This document shows positions 22,986 to 35,378 of a stretch of 64,000 nt of DNA, piece after piece. The notes under the pieces were generated by a model. That model was not told the DNA's origin. It ran no database searches and saw nothing but the letters and a program-made list of their open reading frames with translations. Location: positions 930,001-994,000 of the forward strand of contig CP085835.1 of NCBI GenBank assembly GCA_020809705.1. Reading direction: 5' to 3'. How positions within the stretch are numbered: position 1 is the first letter of the stretch; each line of letters begins with the position of its first letter. Source of the stretch: Calonectria ilicicola (lineage: Eukaryota > Ascomycota > Sordariomycetes > Hypocreales > Nectriaceae). Made by a program: the position numbers and the translations under genes.

Positions 22986-25900
22986 ATGCCTTCAGATCTT
23001 TTGCAAGTGCTCGAGCGCGCTGCCAAGATTGCGCCAGAAAACGGTTCTGTTTTCTACGACGAGGAGCACCCAAGTGACCCCCTTTATATTTCATATCCTG
23101 ATTTACTTCATTATGCCAAGGTATGACGCTTCCCCCCGAAGTTCAAAACCCATCAATGCTTATACGAGTCATCTCGAAATAGTCCAATGCCCAGATCTTG
23201 CTGGACAAGAATATTGTGGCCAAGGGCGAGATTGTTCTCTTGCATTTCAATAGACACATTGACTACGTTATTTGGTATTGGACTATCCTCGCTGCCGGAG
23301 CTATCCCGACAATCTCCACTCCTTTAGCAGTCGACCTCACTGCAAGAAAACGACACTTGGTTCATCTGCAGAGTTTATTGAAGAATCCAAGAATTCTCAC
23401 ATCTCAGGTACTTCAGCATGAGCTTGCTGGAGCTCCTGACCTGGATATCGTCCTGGTAGAACGCATCTCTGATATTGCCGATTTTAAATCTCCAAAAAGC
23501 AACAACGGCAACGGCTATGTCAATGGTCGCGTCAATGGATTTACTAATGGTATAAACCGCAGCGATAATGTTAGAAACTCAGAATTGGCATTTTTGATGT
23601 TGACCTCTGGAAGTACTGGCCACGCAAAGGCTGTTGAGGAGCGACACGACCGAGTTATTGCTGCTATTGAAGGCAAGGCGACTGAATTTGGCACCACCAA
23701 GAAAGATATCTTCTTGAACTGGATTGGTAAGTAACAGACATGGTATTCAGTTGCTGTTCAGAATAGCTCGCTGATGCCTTCTCATAGGGTTTGACCATGT
23801 TGCTTGCGTTACAGAGATGCATCTTCATGCCATGCGAGTTGGTGCACTTGATATTCACATCTCCGCATCTATCCTTCTTCAAGACCCTCTCTTGTGGCTC
23901 CAATTGATCGAGAAGCACGGAGTTACACATTCATTTGCACCCAACTTCTTTATCGGAGCTTTGAACGCTGCAGTTGACAAGACAAGTACGACGCCCAACT
24001 ATGATGTCTCGACCCTCCGCCATGTTGTATCTGGAGGTGAGGCCAATGTCGCCACTACCGGCATAACCTTTAATAACTACATGCATTCGATGGGAGCCTC
24101 CAACAGAGTGCTAGTTCCTGCATTTGGAATGACAGAAGTAAGTCAGACATCCCTGCTCTGCAAACATGTAGCTAATTTGATCCGTTTAGACTTGTGGAGG
24201 CAGCACCTACCACCGCAAATTCCCGGCTCTTGAGAGGTTGCACAACATGCAATTCTGTGCTGTCGGAAAGCCCACGAACGCCCTTCAGTACCGCGTCACT
24301 GATGATGAAGGAAATGTACTTGGCCCACAGGAAGAGGGTAACCTTGAACTGAGCGGCCGCTGTGTCTTCCCCGCTTATTTCAACGATGAAAAGAACACCA
24401 CTGATTCATTCACCGAAGATGGATGGTTCAAAGCTGGGGATAAGGCCTCCATCGCTGGATCTGGCGCTCTTATCCTGAGCGGCCGTGTGAAGGACTCCAT
24501 AATTATTAACGGTGTCAAGTACTTCTCCCACGAGCTTGAGTCTGCTCTGGAAGAGGCCAAACTTGATGGCCTCGTTCCCTCTTTCACAGCGAGCTTCTCT
24601 ACACAGCCAATTGGAAGTGACAGTGAAGAACTTGTCATTGTGTTCTTGCCTACAGACGCCGCAGTGCGAGACCAGAAGATCCTCGCCACCACCCTCGAGT
24701 ACATGACCAAGACGGCCGTATTGTATTGCAACAAGAAGCCACTTGACATCATTCCTCTCCCCAGAAACCTTCTTCCCAAGTCTGCCTTGGGCAAGCTCTC
24801 CAGACCCAAGCTTAAGAAGGCTTACGAGCAAGGGGAGTTTGACAGCTTCAAGGAGGAGACCGCGCAGCGTATGGCAGCCTATAAATCAAGGCGACGAACT
24901 CCTCCAAGCACCGAAATGGAGAAGAAATTGATTGAGCTGTTTGCAACGGAATTCAACCTCGACAAGGAAGTTGTGGGAGTTGACGACAGTCTTCTGGACG
25001 TGGGTATTGACAGTCTTGCTTTGTTCCGCTTCAAAGGCTTGCTACAGAAGCTTCTCGGAATCCCAGACATTTCCATGACTGTTCTCCTGATGAACCCCAG
25101 CATGAAGAGCCTTGCTGCCGCTGTTGAGAAGCTCCAGTCGGAGCCCGCGGTTTACAACCCCGTTGTCGTGATGCAAAATGGAAATGCACCTGTACCTCCC
25201 ATTTGGTTCTTCCACCCCGGTCTGGGAGAGGTTCTCGTCTTCCTGAACCTCAGCAAATACTTTTCCGATCGTAAGGTGTACGGTCTTCGAGCGCCAGGCT
25301 TCAACCCCAGTGAGGAGAGATTCAAGTCTATCGACCACATGATTGAGTAAGCTATCGCGTTTTAGAAGTTGAATTGTCGCTAACCGCTTTAAATTTAGTA
25401 CCTATGTCGCCGCGATCCGCAAGCAGCAACCCAAGGGACCCTATGTTTTGCTGGGCTATTCATATGGTGGACTCACTACTTATAACACCGCGAAGCGACT
25501 TGAGGCTATGGGAGAGACCGTCCAGTTCTGCGGTCTTATGAATCTGCCTCCCTACGTCAAGCACCACATGAGAGAGATGGATTGGGTCGAGCTTTTCCTA
25601 ACCCTACTCTCCTTCATGGGCTTCATCACTGAGAAGCAAGCACACGACTGGAACGAGCCTTATCATGCCCTGCCAAAGCAAGAGGTTATTGATAGAGTCT
25701 TGGCTGTCATCGACCACAAGCGACTTGAGGAGCTCGACCTTGATGGCCCTAAGCTTGACTGGTGGGCTGGTGTTGCCGACTCGGTTCAGGGTCTGGCACG
25801 CGACTACGATCCATCTGGCTCTGTAGAAACATTGGATGTGTTCTACGCAGTTCCAATTTACCGTGTTTCTCCCACTGGAGACAAGAAGGGCTGGTTCGAG

Positions 25901-26050
25901 AACGAGATTTCCAAGTGGCATGAATTCTGTCGAACCCCTGTTCGGTACCACGACAGCCCTGGAACTCACCACAGCATGATCGACCCCGAGAATGTTTTCG
26001 TGTTCCAGAAGATTCTTAAGGCCGCTATGAAGGAGCGTGGTGTTGCTTAG
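22986..26050 (+). CDS. NRPS-like A-T-TE enzyme, aryl-keto-acid type
   Basis: Five exons (22986..23120, 23183..23726, 23788..24137, 24190..25346, 25399..26050) give 945 residues, the usual size of this class. The adenylation domain has the A3 loop LMLTSGSTGHAKAV (near 186), FDHVACVTEMHLHAMRVG in the A4 region, A5 AFGMTETCGG (near 340), A7 GWFKAGD and the A10 lysine in PKSALGK (near 542). The carrier site is DVGIDSLAL (Ser near 617). The thioesterase has GYSYGG (near 748) and GTHHSM (near 918). There is no condensation domain. Enzymes of this layout (TdiA, MicA and atromentin-synthetase types) activate aryl alpha-keto acids such as phenyl-, hydroxyphenyl- or indolepyruvate and dimerise them to quinones or furanones. 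FDHV in place of the amino-binding Asp fits that group. The exact substrate and product cannot be read here. Confidence 0.93.
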
Positions 26051-26437
26051 AGTAGAATAGGTGTGGTTACATAGTGCTTAGTAAACTGATTTTGCGAACC
26101 AATACCTTTGGAGTCTTCCTGCCTGCACACATACTTCAGGTGCATACATGAAAGCTTCTACCCGGGATACTAACTAATAAAATAAACGAAGACTTTGAAT
26201 ATTCAGCGACTCATTTATTACAAAAATCAAAACCATAACTTGAGAATTTCCTTGGGATTTCCTTAGAAAGGCGTCTATCAATTGTGGGCACTGCATAAAT
26301 TGATTCCGTTAACCCATACCTTTGACGCCCAATGTGTGCAACAATTACGTCAGCTTGTGATTAGGCAACCACGTTCCTCCAGCTCCTACAACTGCGCGAT
26401 TAATCTCTACAAGAGCTACTATTGGTTTAAAGAAACA
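26051..26437. other. Intergenic
   Basis: This is a 387-base AT-rich space between the A-T-TE stop and the next ATG. It presumably holds a 3' UTR and a short promoter. I saw no gene. Confidence 0.6.
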
Positions 26438-29400
26438 ATGGCTCACATCATTTCAGCTACTGGCACTGCGACAGGTGTGGTAACCTTTGGACTGCAGGTT
26501 TGCGGAGGCGTCAAATCATATCTTGACGCATTGAGCTCGAAGAATGATGAGGTGGAAGCTGCTAAGCGCAAGGCCGAAAGTATGGGGAATTTGCTTGAAA
26601 GAGCTCGCAGCATGGCAGCAAAGCTACAGATGAGCCACTCCGATGCAACGGGCTCAATTGACTCATGCCTCCATGCCTGTGAAATCGAAATCAAAGCATT
26701 AGACGACTTACTACTGACTTTGACAAGCCATGCGTCTGACCAACATACCTTACGGCAAAGTTTACATGAGAAGAAGAAGAAGCTCGTATATCCATTCAAT
26801 CGTGCCGATTTGCTTCGATTGGAGAGCCGGATTTCTAGTGTTAGTAACACGTTAATGATGGCATTGCAACTTGTATCTTTGTAAGAATAAGTTCTCATCA
26901 AAACAAAACTGGACGCCTGGTAACGAGAACAACAGGGAGCTGTTAATAATTTCTGAAGATAACATGACAAATGTTTTGAAATTATTCAACCCATCTGCCC
27001 ATCATTGTGTAGAGAGCACCACGAAAGATTTCTTGCTAAAAGCCCGGCAGATTGAAAATAGTTATTCACTAGCGGTTAGTTATTAAGGAGAATATGCGTC
27101 ACTTTCATCAAAGTTCAGTGCTAACGCCTCGTCATTTAGTCCCAGTCAGGAAGAAGTGAAATCGTCAAAGTTTTGGTATCCAAACCAAGTTATTTAAAAT
27201 CTTTAGCAGATGAGCAAAAGGAGATCGTGGCCCTAGCGTCTATGAGTCCTGGATTAAGTCCATACTGGAAAAAGCCAGCTTGCATTTGTCACAAAAAGAA
27301 ACTCTCTTTCTCAAAGGTCCAACGAAATTGGGGCTATATTTCACTGCATGAAGAAACTATCCTGACCAGAATGCATCTGCCCGAATGCATATTTTCAACT
27401 CTGCAGAAAGCCCAAAAGACCCGAAATTTCACCCTGCAATACACTGGACTAGTTGGATTACTGAATACCGCCATCAAATTATCCTTTTCTTTAAGACATG
27501 GGGCCGGTGGGTTTGGCAGCCTTAGACCGAGTTTTACTTACTTCCCAGTGGTCAATGACCAGACGGCACCAACGTTCCGAGTAGTTAAACTCTTGGAAGA
27601 GATTGACATTATTCTTTCGAATAAAGAACAAGGTTTCGACATAATAGAATCGCACCGGTCCATCATCGGTTCAGAGTACTTGAAGTTTATGACACTTTGT
27701 TTTCATAATCTTATCAAGTTGTATTATGCGAAGAGAGCTTCACCAAATGCTATTAATTTAGAAGGTCGCTCGATTATGCATGTCATAACGAATGTTTTGG
27801 TAGGTGATTGATCACTGAAACCTCTAACCACAATTGTGTAATTTCGCGCTACTAACTAATCAAGCGTACATCTTCTGCCCTTGCTCGGAACCTGTATTGG
27901 ACAAAGGACTTCGAGAAAATGTTCTTCCACGTCATAGATTGGCTGATTTCGGTTGGTGTGCCTGCAATGAGGCATGATGATTACGGAGAGTGAGTATTTT
28001 AAATACCAAATATAATTACGGATATTAATGAAGGACCTTTGGAAGCTCTTCACTTGTATCATTCATTGAACCCTATATGAGGCAGAGATCTTCAACTATT
28101 TTCGCCAACAGGGTTCTATCAGCTGATCCTCAAGCAATTGCGACAATCGGCGAAAGTTACAGGTCCTCTCTATTCGACCTCCCCTCGCTATTTCGTTCAT
28201 CTTCGGTAATTATGGAAGGTAAGTGGATATATTAATATAACTAGCTCAGAGTTCCAGTAATCTGAATGAAAGTAGCTTGCATGTGCGGTGAATTGAGTCG
28301 TGCAGTTATTTTGGGGAATGAGGAATTGACCAAAGAGCTCATCAGAAAGTACCCATCTACTCTCCACGAAGTCAACTGCTTCAAACAGACGCCCCTTCAC
28401 CTTTCGATCTTGAATCCAAGTTGTACGCGGATATTGATAGATTCTGGGGAACAATCCATCTTCAATGCTAAAGACGCCGTGGGCGACACTCCCCTCCGCT
28501 ATGCTACGTATGCGACGCATCGAGGCGAGACCGAGACCCTTCAAATATTTCTCAGATCAGATTGTACGCTCTCTCAAGACATGATACGAAGTTTGACTTT
28601 CAATCCGATTGTTACAGATATAATCGATGAACTAAAGGCACGTCGAGATTGCCTTAAATCCCTTGCTAGCAGGCGTCTTCCGATTGAGGAAGCAACGGCT
28701 TTAGGAATCTTCGACGATACAGTATTAGATCATAACGCTGCGATCGTTCAACGAAAATTAGAAGAGCGCTCATTGGAAGTCCCTAATAGAATCAAGGTCG
28801 GTGGAACACTATCCAACTTGATGTCGGTATATCATAACGCTGTGTCTGTGTCGAGTTTGGATTACTTGTGGACATTGAAGTTTCGGGATATCAACGAATT
28901 GAACCACATGGGACAACCACCAATTATCACAGAACGCTCAATTCGTTTTTGGGCGCAAGATTGGTTCCGTCAAATTGATTGGTTTATTAAACATGGGGCA
29001 AACCTATGGACCCCGCTCCCAAACTGCGGCAGATCAAAAGGTCAGACTGAGCATGGAAAAGCCACGGCGGCACATTTCCTCTTCGCTGAAATTGGGGACT
29101 GGTGGTTCAATAAAGCAGTCGAACCCAATTTCGAACTAAAGGACCGTCTCAATGAGAGCCTTTTGACTCAAAGCCCCAGCGATGGATGCATTTGCACATG
29201 TTCAATACAAGGATGTACGCCTTTTGTTTCGTTTCTAAAAGCAATTGGTCCTGGCCTACAATCTCCGTGGACCTTTTATACTGGTGATGGAACGAGTCAC
29301 CACAGCTTTCCCAATCGAATTTCGGAATCCACCCAAAGGTTAATTCGAATATCAGATCTATTCGTGAGTTTCCTTGAACGGTTCCAGCCCAAACTACCGA

Positions 29401-29864
29401 CAATCCATTATATGGAAGCTATCTCGGTTTTGACATTCCGAGCCTTGGACCTTCGGCATACGTGCTGCGAAATTCGTTGTCAATATGAACCCAAAAAGCG
29501 ACAGCTTTGTTGTGAAGATGCTGAAGACATTAAAGAAGTCAACAGCGAGCAATCTTCGTTACTTGAGCTGCATGCTGAACTAGTCGCAGAGTTTATCGAA
29601 CTCTTCAACAAAGATCATGGCGGAACACCGTTAGGGATTGCGAATCCAAATGCATTTTGGCGTCACCTCTGGACTGGAAGAATTCACGAAGTCCTCGTAG
29701 AGCTAGATGGTGCTAAATTAAGCAAGGAAGAAAAACTCCAAGCTGAAAACATTGGGGTAGTGTGGAATGAGATATCTGAAAAACCTGAGGAAAATGAGTT
29801 TATAAATTTTGAACCGTTCAGGCAACGTTTGGAGGAAATTATGGGTGAAGATTTTGAAGGGTAA
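26438..29864 (+). CDS. STAND N-terminal-like domain protein with degenerate ankyrin repeats
   Basis: Six exons (26438..26880, 26936..27074, 27140..27799, 27865..27989, 28034..28218, 28273..29864) give 1047 residues with all phases consistent. Residues 1-150 resemble the helical N-terminal domain of fungal STAND proteins (TGVVTFGLQVCGGVKSYLDA, then KKKLVYPFNRADLLRLESRI). The middle is unassigned. Ankyrin-like units follow the last intron (QTPLHLSILNPSCTRILIDS, GDTPLRYATYATHRGETETL). The C-terminal half has Cys-rich patches (CICTCSIQGC; CCEIRCQYEPKKRQLCC) that could bind metal. I find no P-loop, so it looks like an NLR-related protein lacking the NTPase. The acceptor of the last intron (GAAAG) is weak. 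It sits between the A-T-TE gene and the OYE/MFS pair. Confidence 0.75.
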
Positions 29865-30019
29865 ATCCAACGAATGTTTTCTGTTTCAAATTTGATAAAA
29901 AGGGAATTGTTTATGTCACATGGAATATTACTACTGTTTGGACTACGCATTAGCGAGTGTTCACTTCACTTTTTCTTGGCGCAACGGTTATTTAACAGCT
30001 TAAATTCCTAAAATGGGTT

Positions 30020-31185
30020 TCAAACGCTATTGCATGCAAGGAATTGTGGACTAAATGGATAGTCGATATACCCTCGTTTCAGACCAGGGGTGTAAAAGTA
30101 AGTTCGTTCATACTTTTCCAAACCAATTCCTGACTGGATGCGGAAGATGAGATCAGGATTGGCGACAAAATATCGGCCAAAAGCAATGGCGATATCGAAA
30201 GATTTGTATGTTCCGTCGACTGCTTCCTTGGCTGACTCGGGCGTAAATCCTCCAGCTAGGATAATGGGTGCAGCATTGTCCCATAGCTCAACCATCCATT
30301 TCACTGTTCTCTGCCCGCCGCATTCGGCATCGTCGTTGCCTCGAATTCGTGCCTCGATTAGATGCAGATATGCCAATTCCATAGGTTTCAACTGCTCCGT
30401 CAGATACCGAAATGTTGGATCAGGCTCCTCCATCAGCATGCCAATAAAGTCGCTGTATGGACTAAGCCGCATCGCCGTTTTATCCGCGCCAATCTCAGCA
30501 ATGACTGCCTTTGTGACTTCAATGTGAAATCTCGCGCGATTCTCAATTGATCCTCCCCACCTGTCTGTCCGTTTGTTGCAGGTATCTTGAAGAAACTGGT
30601 CTGGGAGGTAGCCGTTGGCACCATGAATCTCAACACCATCAAATCCTGCCATGATACAGTTGCGTGCAGCTGTGATGTAGTCATTGATTGTTTGTAATAT
30701 TTGATCCTCGGTCATTTCTAACGGCGTCGCGTGGCTAGAGTCAATTGGGGTTGCACTGCTTGAGTAGAGGTGAGAGCCAATACTCTCTAGGACTTTGGCA
30801 TCTCCTGCACGCCCTTGATGCCAGAGTTGGCAATAGATTTTGCACCCCTTCTTGTGAACAGCATCGGTGATTCTTTTCCAAGCAGATATTTGAGTTTCAG
30901 ACCAGATGCCCGGTGCATTTTTCACACCGGCCGCACTGCGGGAAATGATGGTAGCTTCGCTGATGATAAGTGTCCCAGGCACACAACAGCGCTGTTCATA
31001 GTATTCTGTATGCAGTTTTAGTATTTTAAATAGTTGTAACAGATGAGGGTGAAGGGCTATTCACCTTGGGTCATGCTCGTAGGGGCCCAATCATCGTCGC
31101 AGCGGTACCTAGTCAATGGTGCCATAACAATGCGGTGACCTAAGCCTGCCGACCCTACAGCTAGGGGTTTAAACAGCTTGCTCAT
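30020..31185 (-). CDS. Old Yellow Enzyme family NADH:flavin oxidoreductase
   Basis: Two exons, complement(31065..31185) and complement(30020..31005), give 368 residues. The first exon supplies the FMN-binding start (LFKPLAVGSAGLGHRIVMAP, then LTRYRCDD). The second has CQLWHQGRAG, the active-site pair in EIHGANGYLPDQFLQ (His and Asn) and TDRWGGSIENRARF with the usual proton-donor region. These FMN enzymes reduce activated C=C bonds with NAD(P)H. Fungal ones serve stress defence and tailoring of secondary metabolites. The gene is divergent from the MFS transporter with 573 bases between the starts. It is also 4 kb from the A-T-TE gene, so a tailoring role is plausible but unproven. Confidence 0.93.
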
Positions 31186-31758
31186 TTTCGCAGCGTTTGT
31201 GGCAATTAGAGAAATTTTGGGAACAGTGATGCTTGCGGAGTGGTTTGTATGCTTTGCCTGTCGCCACTAAATAAGCAGCTGTGAACAGGGGTTTCTTTGT
31301 ATCCAATTACTGGGGACAGGACACAAGAAAAATGGAGAGGGCTCAAAGAATAGATCTAAATATGCTGGATCAATATTGTAATATATCTCCACAAATTTTG
31401 ACAGTTTTGTAAAGTCTTCTATTTGATAGAGTTAGTGGGCTCGTGTCATTAGCAGGACGTAATGATCGGTTGGAAACTTGCCGATGGGGGCTAAGCTAGT
31501 GGAGAATGCCATGCTCGTTTGGTAAATCACTGTCCCGGCTGAGTCTACCCGATTATGGGTCTCAATTCCCGACCAAAACCCAATTATTGTTTTGGAGAAG
31601 AATTCAAGGTGTAATCAGCAACAATTTCGTCATCTTATGGCAAATGCGGGGATGCTCACCTGACTTCAAATTTCTTTACTACTTGCTCTAGTTCTCGGGG
31701 AGGTGAACTTGACGGAAAGAGAACTAAGTCGAATCCGTATTCTGGGCTAAAATTCACC
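31186..31758. promoter_or_regulatory. Shared divergent promoter of the OYE and MFS genes
   Basis: This 573-base spacer lies between two divergent start codons and has no coding sequence of its own. The arrangement allows co-regulation. I could not pick out a convincing palindromic regulator site. Confidence 0.5.
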
Positions 31759-33629
31759 ATGACAGTGTCCGAGGTGCAGGAACGCCACCCGTCGGGCATC
31801 ACGCACAATGAGAAGCCTGATGCATCCCAAGACAGACCAGATGAGACGGCAGACAGCAGCGATGCTGAGAGTATCGGGGGCCAACGCAATACTATGTCGA
31901 GCAAGCGACTCTTCTTAGCCATCTCAACTCTATCGATATGCCTGTTCGTCTCCTTCATTGACCAAACAAGCATTTCCACTGCAACGCCAGCCATCGCTGG
32001 GGAGCTCGACACGGGCACGTCAACGCCATGGATTGGAGCCTCTTTTCTAATAGCTTCGACCGCTTTCCAACTCATTAACGGTCGCCTGTCCGATATTTTC
32101 GGGAGAAAGAATTTGCTCTTAATCTGCCTTGTTCTCCTTGGGGTAGGTGATCTTGCTTGCGGTTTCTCTCAAACCTCGGAACAATTATTTGCATTTCGGT
32201 CAATTGCCGGTATTGGAGGAGGAGGCATCAACAGTCTGGTCATGATTATTGTTAGCGACATCACCACGCTTCAAAATCGAGGAAAATACCAAGGTTAGAA
32301 TTTAATTATTGATGTTTATGGCGAGTTCGAGGTTTTGACATATCGTTAGGTCTACTAGGTGTTATTATTGCACTAGCAAATGGCGTTGGACCATTTCTTG
32401 GTGGCGTTGTAGTAGATTCCTCTACATGGCGCTGGGTATTTTGGATGATTCCTGTAATCACCTTACCTACCACTGCGGTGATTTGGCTATGCTTGCCTCT
32501 CAAGCATAGATCCGGAAACTACATGGCCAAGATGAAGAGAATTGACTATGGTGGCATAGCTTTGAATATTGCATCCACCTTACTGGTCTTGATTCCGCTC
32601 TCTGGCGGTGGTGTGACTTATGCCTGGAACTCGCCGTTTTTCATTGCGACTCTTACGATTGGTGTTGTCCTTGGAGTTCTCTTTGTGCTCCACCAATGGA
32701 AACGTGCACCACTCCCTATTATGCCACTTCGACTTTATCAAGCACCTCACTGCTCTGCGTTGTACGCACAAACATTTCTGACTGGCTTGGCATATTTCGG
32801 CAATTTTTTCTATCTGCCTATCTATTTCCAAACTATTCTCAAATATTCAGCGTTAGAGGCTGGTGCGCTGATGCTCCCCGTTGTCATATCGACGTCAATT
32901 ACATCCATTCTATCAGGTCAATATATGAGCTGGGTTGGGAGCTATATGCATTGCATCCTCGCCGGGTTTGGTCTTTGGACGCTGGGAAACGGATTGACCA
33001 TCATATTTAACGAAAATACTAAATTGGGTCCCCTCATTGGTATTCTTATTGTTGAAGGAGCTGGTATCGGGCTTACTCTCCAGCCAACACTTGTTGGTAT
33101 GTATGCCAACAGCCGCAGCGAAGACCGAGCGGTTACTACCGGTTTGCGAAATTTTATCCGAACTATTGGGGGTTCCTTTGGTCTGGTATTATCAGGCCTC
33201 ATCCTGTCCAATACTCTCAGCCGCCGTCTCTCAGGAACTCCCGGCATCTCAGACAACTTGATCAGTGAACTTTCGTCCTCAACATATGATCTTGATACCC
33301 TGAATGTTTCAAAGGCCGATAAGAAAAAAATATTGAATGTGTACATGGCTGGACTACAGTATATCTTCATCTTTTACACCGCTTGCTCTGGCCTAAGCTT
33401 GTTGCTAACGGTTCTTGTTGGCAACACCAGCCTCAAGGCACCAAAAGCATCAAATGACTCATTAGAAGGGACACAGGAAAGTGATACATCAATTGGCGAC
33501 GCTACAAATGACCAAAACTTGGGGGACAAAATGGAGTTGGTTCAGATGGAAGAGGGGACTATGGAAAACTTGCAACCTACGGAAAGCAAGCCAAAGAATG
33601 GTGACGAGATCTCACAATTACGTAAATAA
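31759..33629 (+). CDS. MFS drug/metabolite exporter (DHA-type)
   Basis: Two exons, 31759..32293 and 32350..33629, give 604 residues. A hydrophilic N-terminus of about 50 residues precedes the first membrane helix (LFLAISTLSICLFVSFIDQT). Motif A is present as GRLSDIFGRKNLLL, and AFRSIAGIGGGGINSLVMII fits the following helix of the drug:H+ antiporter group. The segment count is consistent with 14 helices, and a charged C-terminal tail of about 70 residues ends the protein. It probably exports a toxic or secreted compound by proton antiport at the plasma membrane. It pairs with the divergent OYE gene and lies near the A-T-TE synthetase, so export of that product is a reasonable guess. Confidence 0.9.
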
Positions 33630-34241
33630 CTTAAATAAAATAGAAATAGAAACATAAAGATTGTGGCCATTACAAATGAGCTTAGTGCACGATGCTATTT
33701 TTGAATAATTACCCCTTCCATAGTGGTCATTATAACCCCCAGAAACACTTCACCCCCGCTTTCATCAAGCATAGCATAACATGGGGCAGACACACTCTCC
33801 GTCCTCGGCCAACTGTATCGCGAGGGGTAAAAATCCCCGCCTTGGCACTGAACAATTCCTTATCGTCGGCCACGGGTCTATTTGGCCCGACACTAATCCC
33901 AGCCCCGCAAATCAACCAGGCCAATCCCGAATGCTGAATCATGACGGTAACACAAGGTGGAACCAAAGATAAGATCGGCGGACAAGATGCCAATCGGGAC
34001 CCATCGGCAAATACTTCTGCATGTAGATGATAAGCGATAGGGACCATTTTGCTCATCGGCTGCGGATTGCCCGTTGATCGGGCATGTGAGTTAAGCAAAC
34101 TGCCGGATATGGAATTATAGCCACTATGCGAAAATATATCAAGGCAACCATTTTGCCTGTCAAGAAGTCTAATTTTGAGATACAGTTAATCACTGTAATT
34201 TATTGAACTACTAGTTCCTCAACAATTGCCGAGCCTTCAAA
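33630..34241 (+). promoter_or_regulatory. Allantoinase upstream region with HGATAR motifs
   Basis: HGATAR sites lie at 33967-33972 (AGATAA), 34028-34033 (TGATAA) and 34035-34040 (CGATAG), 200-275 bases before the allantoinase start. This spacing suits AreA/NIT2-type nitrogen control. No perfect UaY-type purine-response palindrome was seen. No gene is recognised in the 612-base gap. Confidence 0.45.
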
Positions 34242-35284
34242 ATGCCTGAAGCTTACGCCGCTCATCCCGACTACGGTTTCCCCCGTGACTTCAAGGGTTA
34301 TGGTGAGAAGGGTTTACAAGGCCTAAAGTGGCCCAACAACGCCAAGATTGCCGTTTCATTTGTCATCAATTATGAGGAGGTACGAATACTATCCATTTTT
34401 ACCCGACACTCAGGTTTTAATACTATTCATAGGGTGGTGAGCGCTCAGTGCTGCACGGGGACGGTGTTGACGAAACCAATCTTCGTGAACACCCCAGCAT
34501 CGTCAGGGTGAATGAGCGTAGCTACAATGCCGAGTCAGAGTACGAGTACGGCTCAAGGGTTGGTTTCTGGCGTCTGTTCAAGATGTTTAACGACCACAAG
34601 ATGAAGTTTACTCTGTACGCCGTCGCCCAGGCAGTTGAGAAGCAGCCTGAGGTTGCCACTCGTTGTGTAGAAGAGGGTCACGATGTTGCCTCTCACGCAT
34701 ACCGCTGGGTTGACCACCACGACTGGTCAATTGAGAAGGAGAAGGAATATATCCGCAAGGGTATCACAACTCTCAAGAGCATGACTGGTTATGCACCCAA
34801 GGGATGGTACTATGGCCGTCCCTCACCACACAGCCGTACCTTGATCCCTCAAGTGTACGAGGAAATGGGCGAGGAATTGGTCTGGGCTAGCGACACCTAC
34901 GCCGATGATGTCCCTTACTGGACCGACTTGCCTCTTGAGCGAGAGAAGGAGAACCCTAAGGGCTGTCTCATGGTTCCCTACAGTTACGACTGCAACGACT
35001 TCAAATTCCACGTTGCTGGATCTGGTTTCCGAGACCCCAACGGTTTCCTTACCCACATCAAGAACGCCTTTGACGTGTTGTATGAGGAGGGAGAGGCGGG
35101 AGAGCCCAAGATGATGACTATCGGCTTGCACTGCCGCATTATTGGCCGACCCGGTCGTTTCAAGGCACTCAGAGAGTTTGTGGAGTACATTGAAAAGAAG
35201 GAGGGAGTGTGGGTTGCCACCAGGACAGAGATTGCTGAGGCTTTCAGAGAGCAATTCCCATACAAGAAGGGTCAGCTCGCATAG
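34242..35284 (+). CDS. PuuE-type allantoinase (polysaccharide-deacetylase fold)
   Basis: Two exons, 34242..34379 and 34433..35284, give 329 residues; the PuuE family is about 300-320. The spliced junction makes NYEEGGERSVLHGDG, a hallmark of the metal-independent allantoinases, followed by SEYEYGSRVGFWRLFKMF. CVEEGHDVASHAYRWVDHHD and GWYYGRPSPHSRTLI are the NodB-fold active-site blocks. PuuE opens the allantoin ring to allantoate in purine catabolism, a cytosolic step. No signal peptide is seen, which argues against chitin deacetylase, the common alternative label. The NCS1 permease and Zn(II)2Cys6 gene beside it, and GATA motifs upstream, support a nitrogen-salvage role. Confidence 0.85.
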
Positions 35285-35378
35285 GCAGAGTTGTAAAATA
35301 CTCTAAAATCATGATAATTTAAAAATCGTTAAAATTTGACTTTATTGCTCGTGATATTTTTGCCTTCATTCCGAAAAA

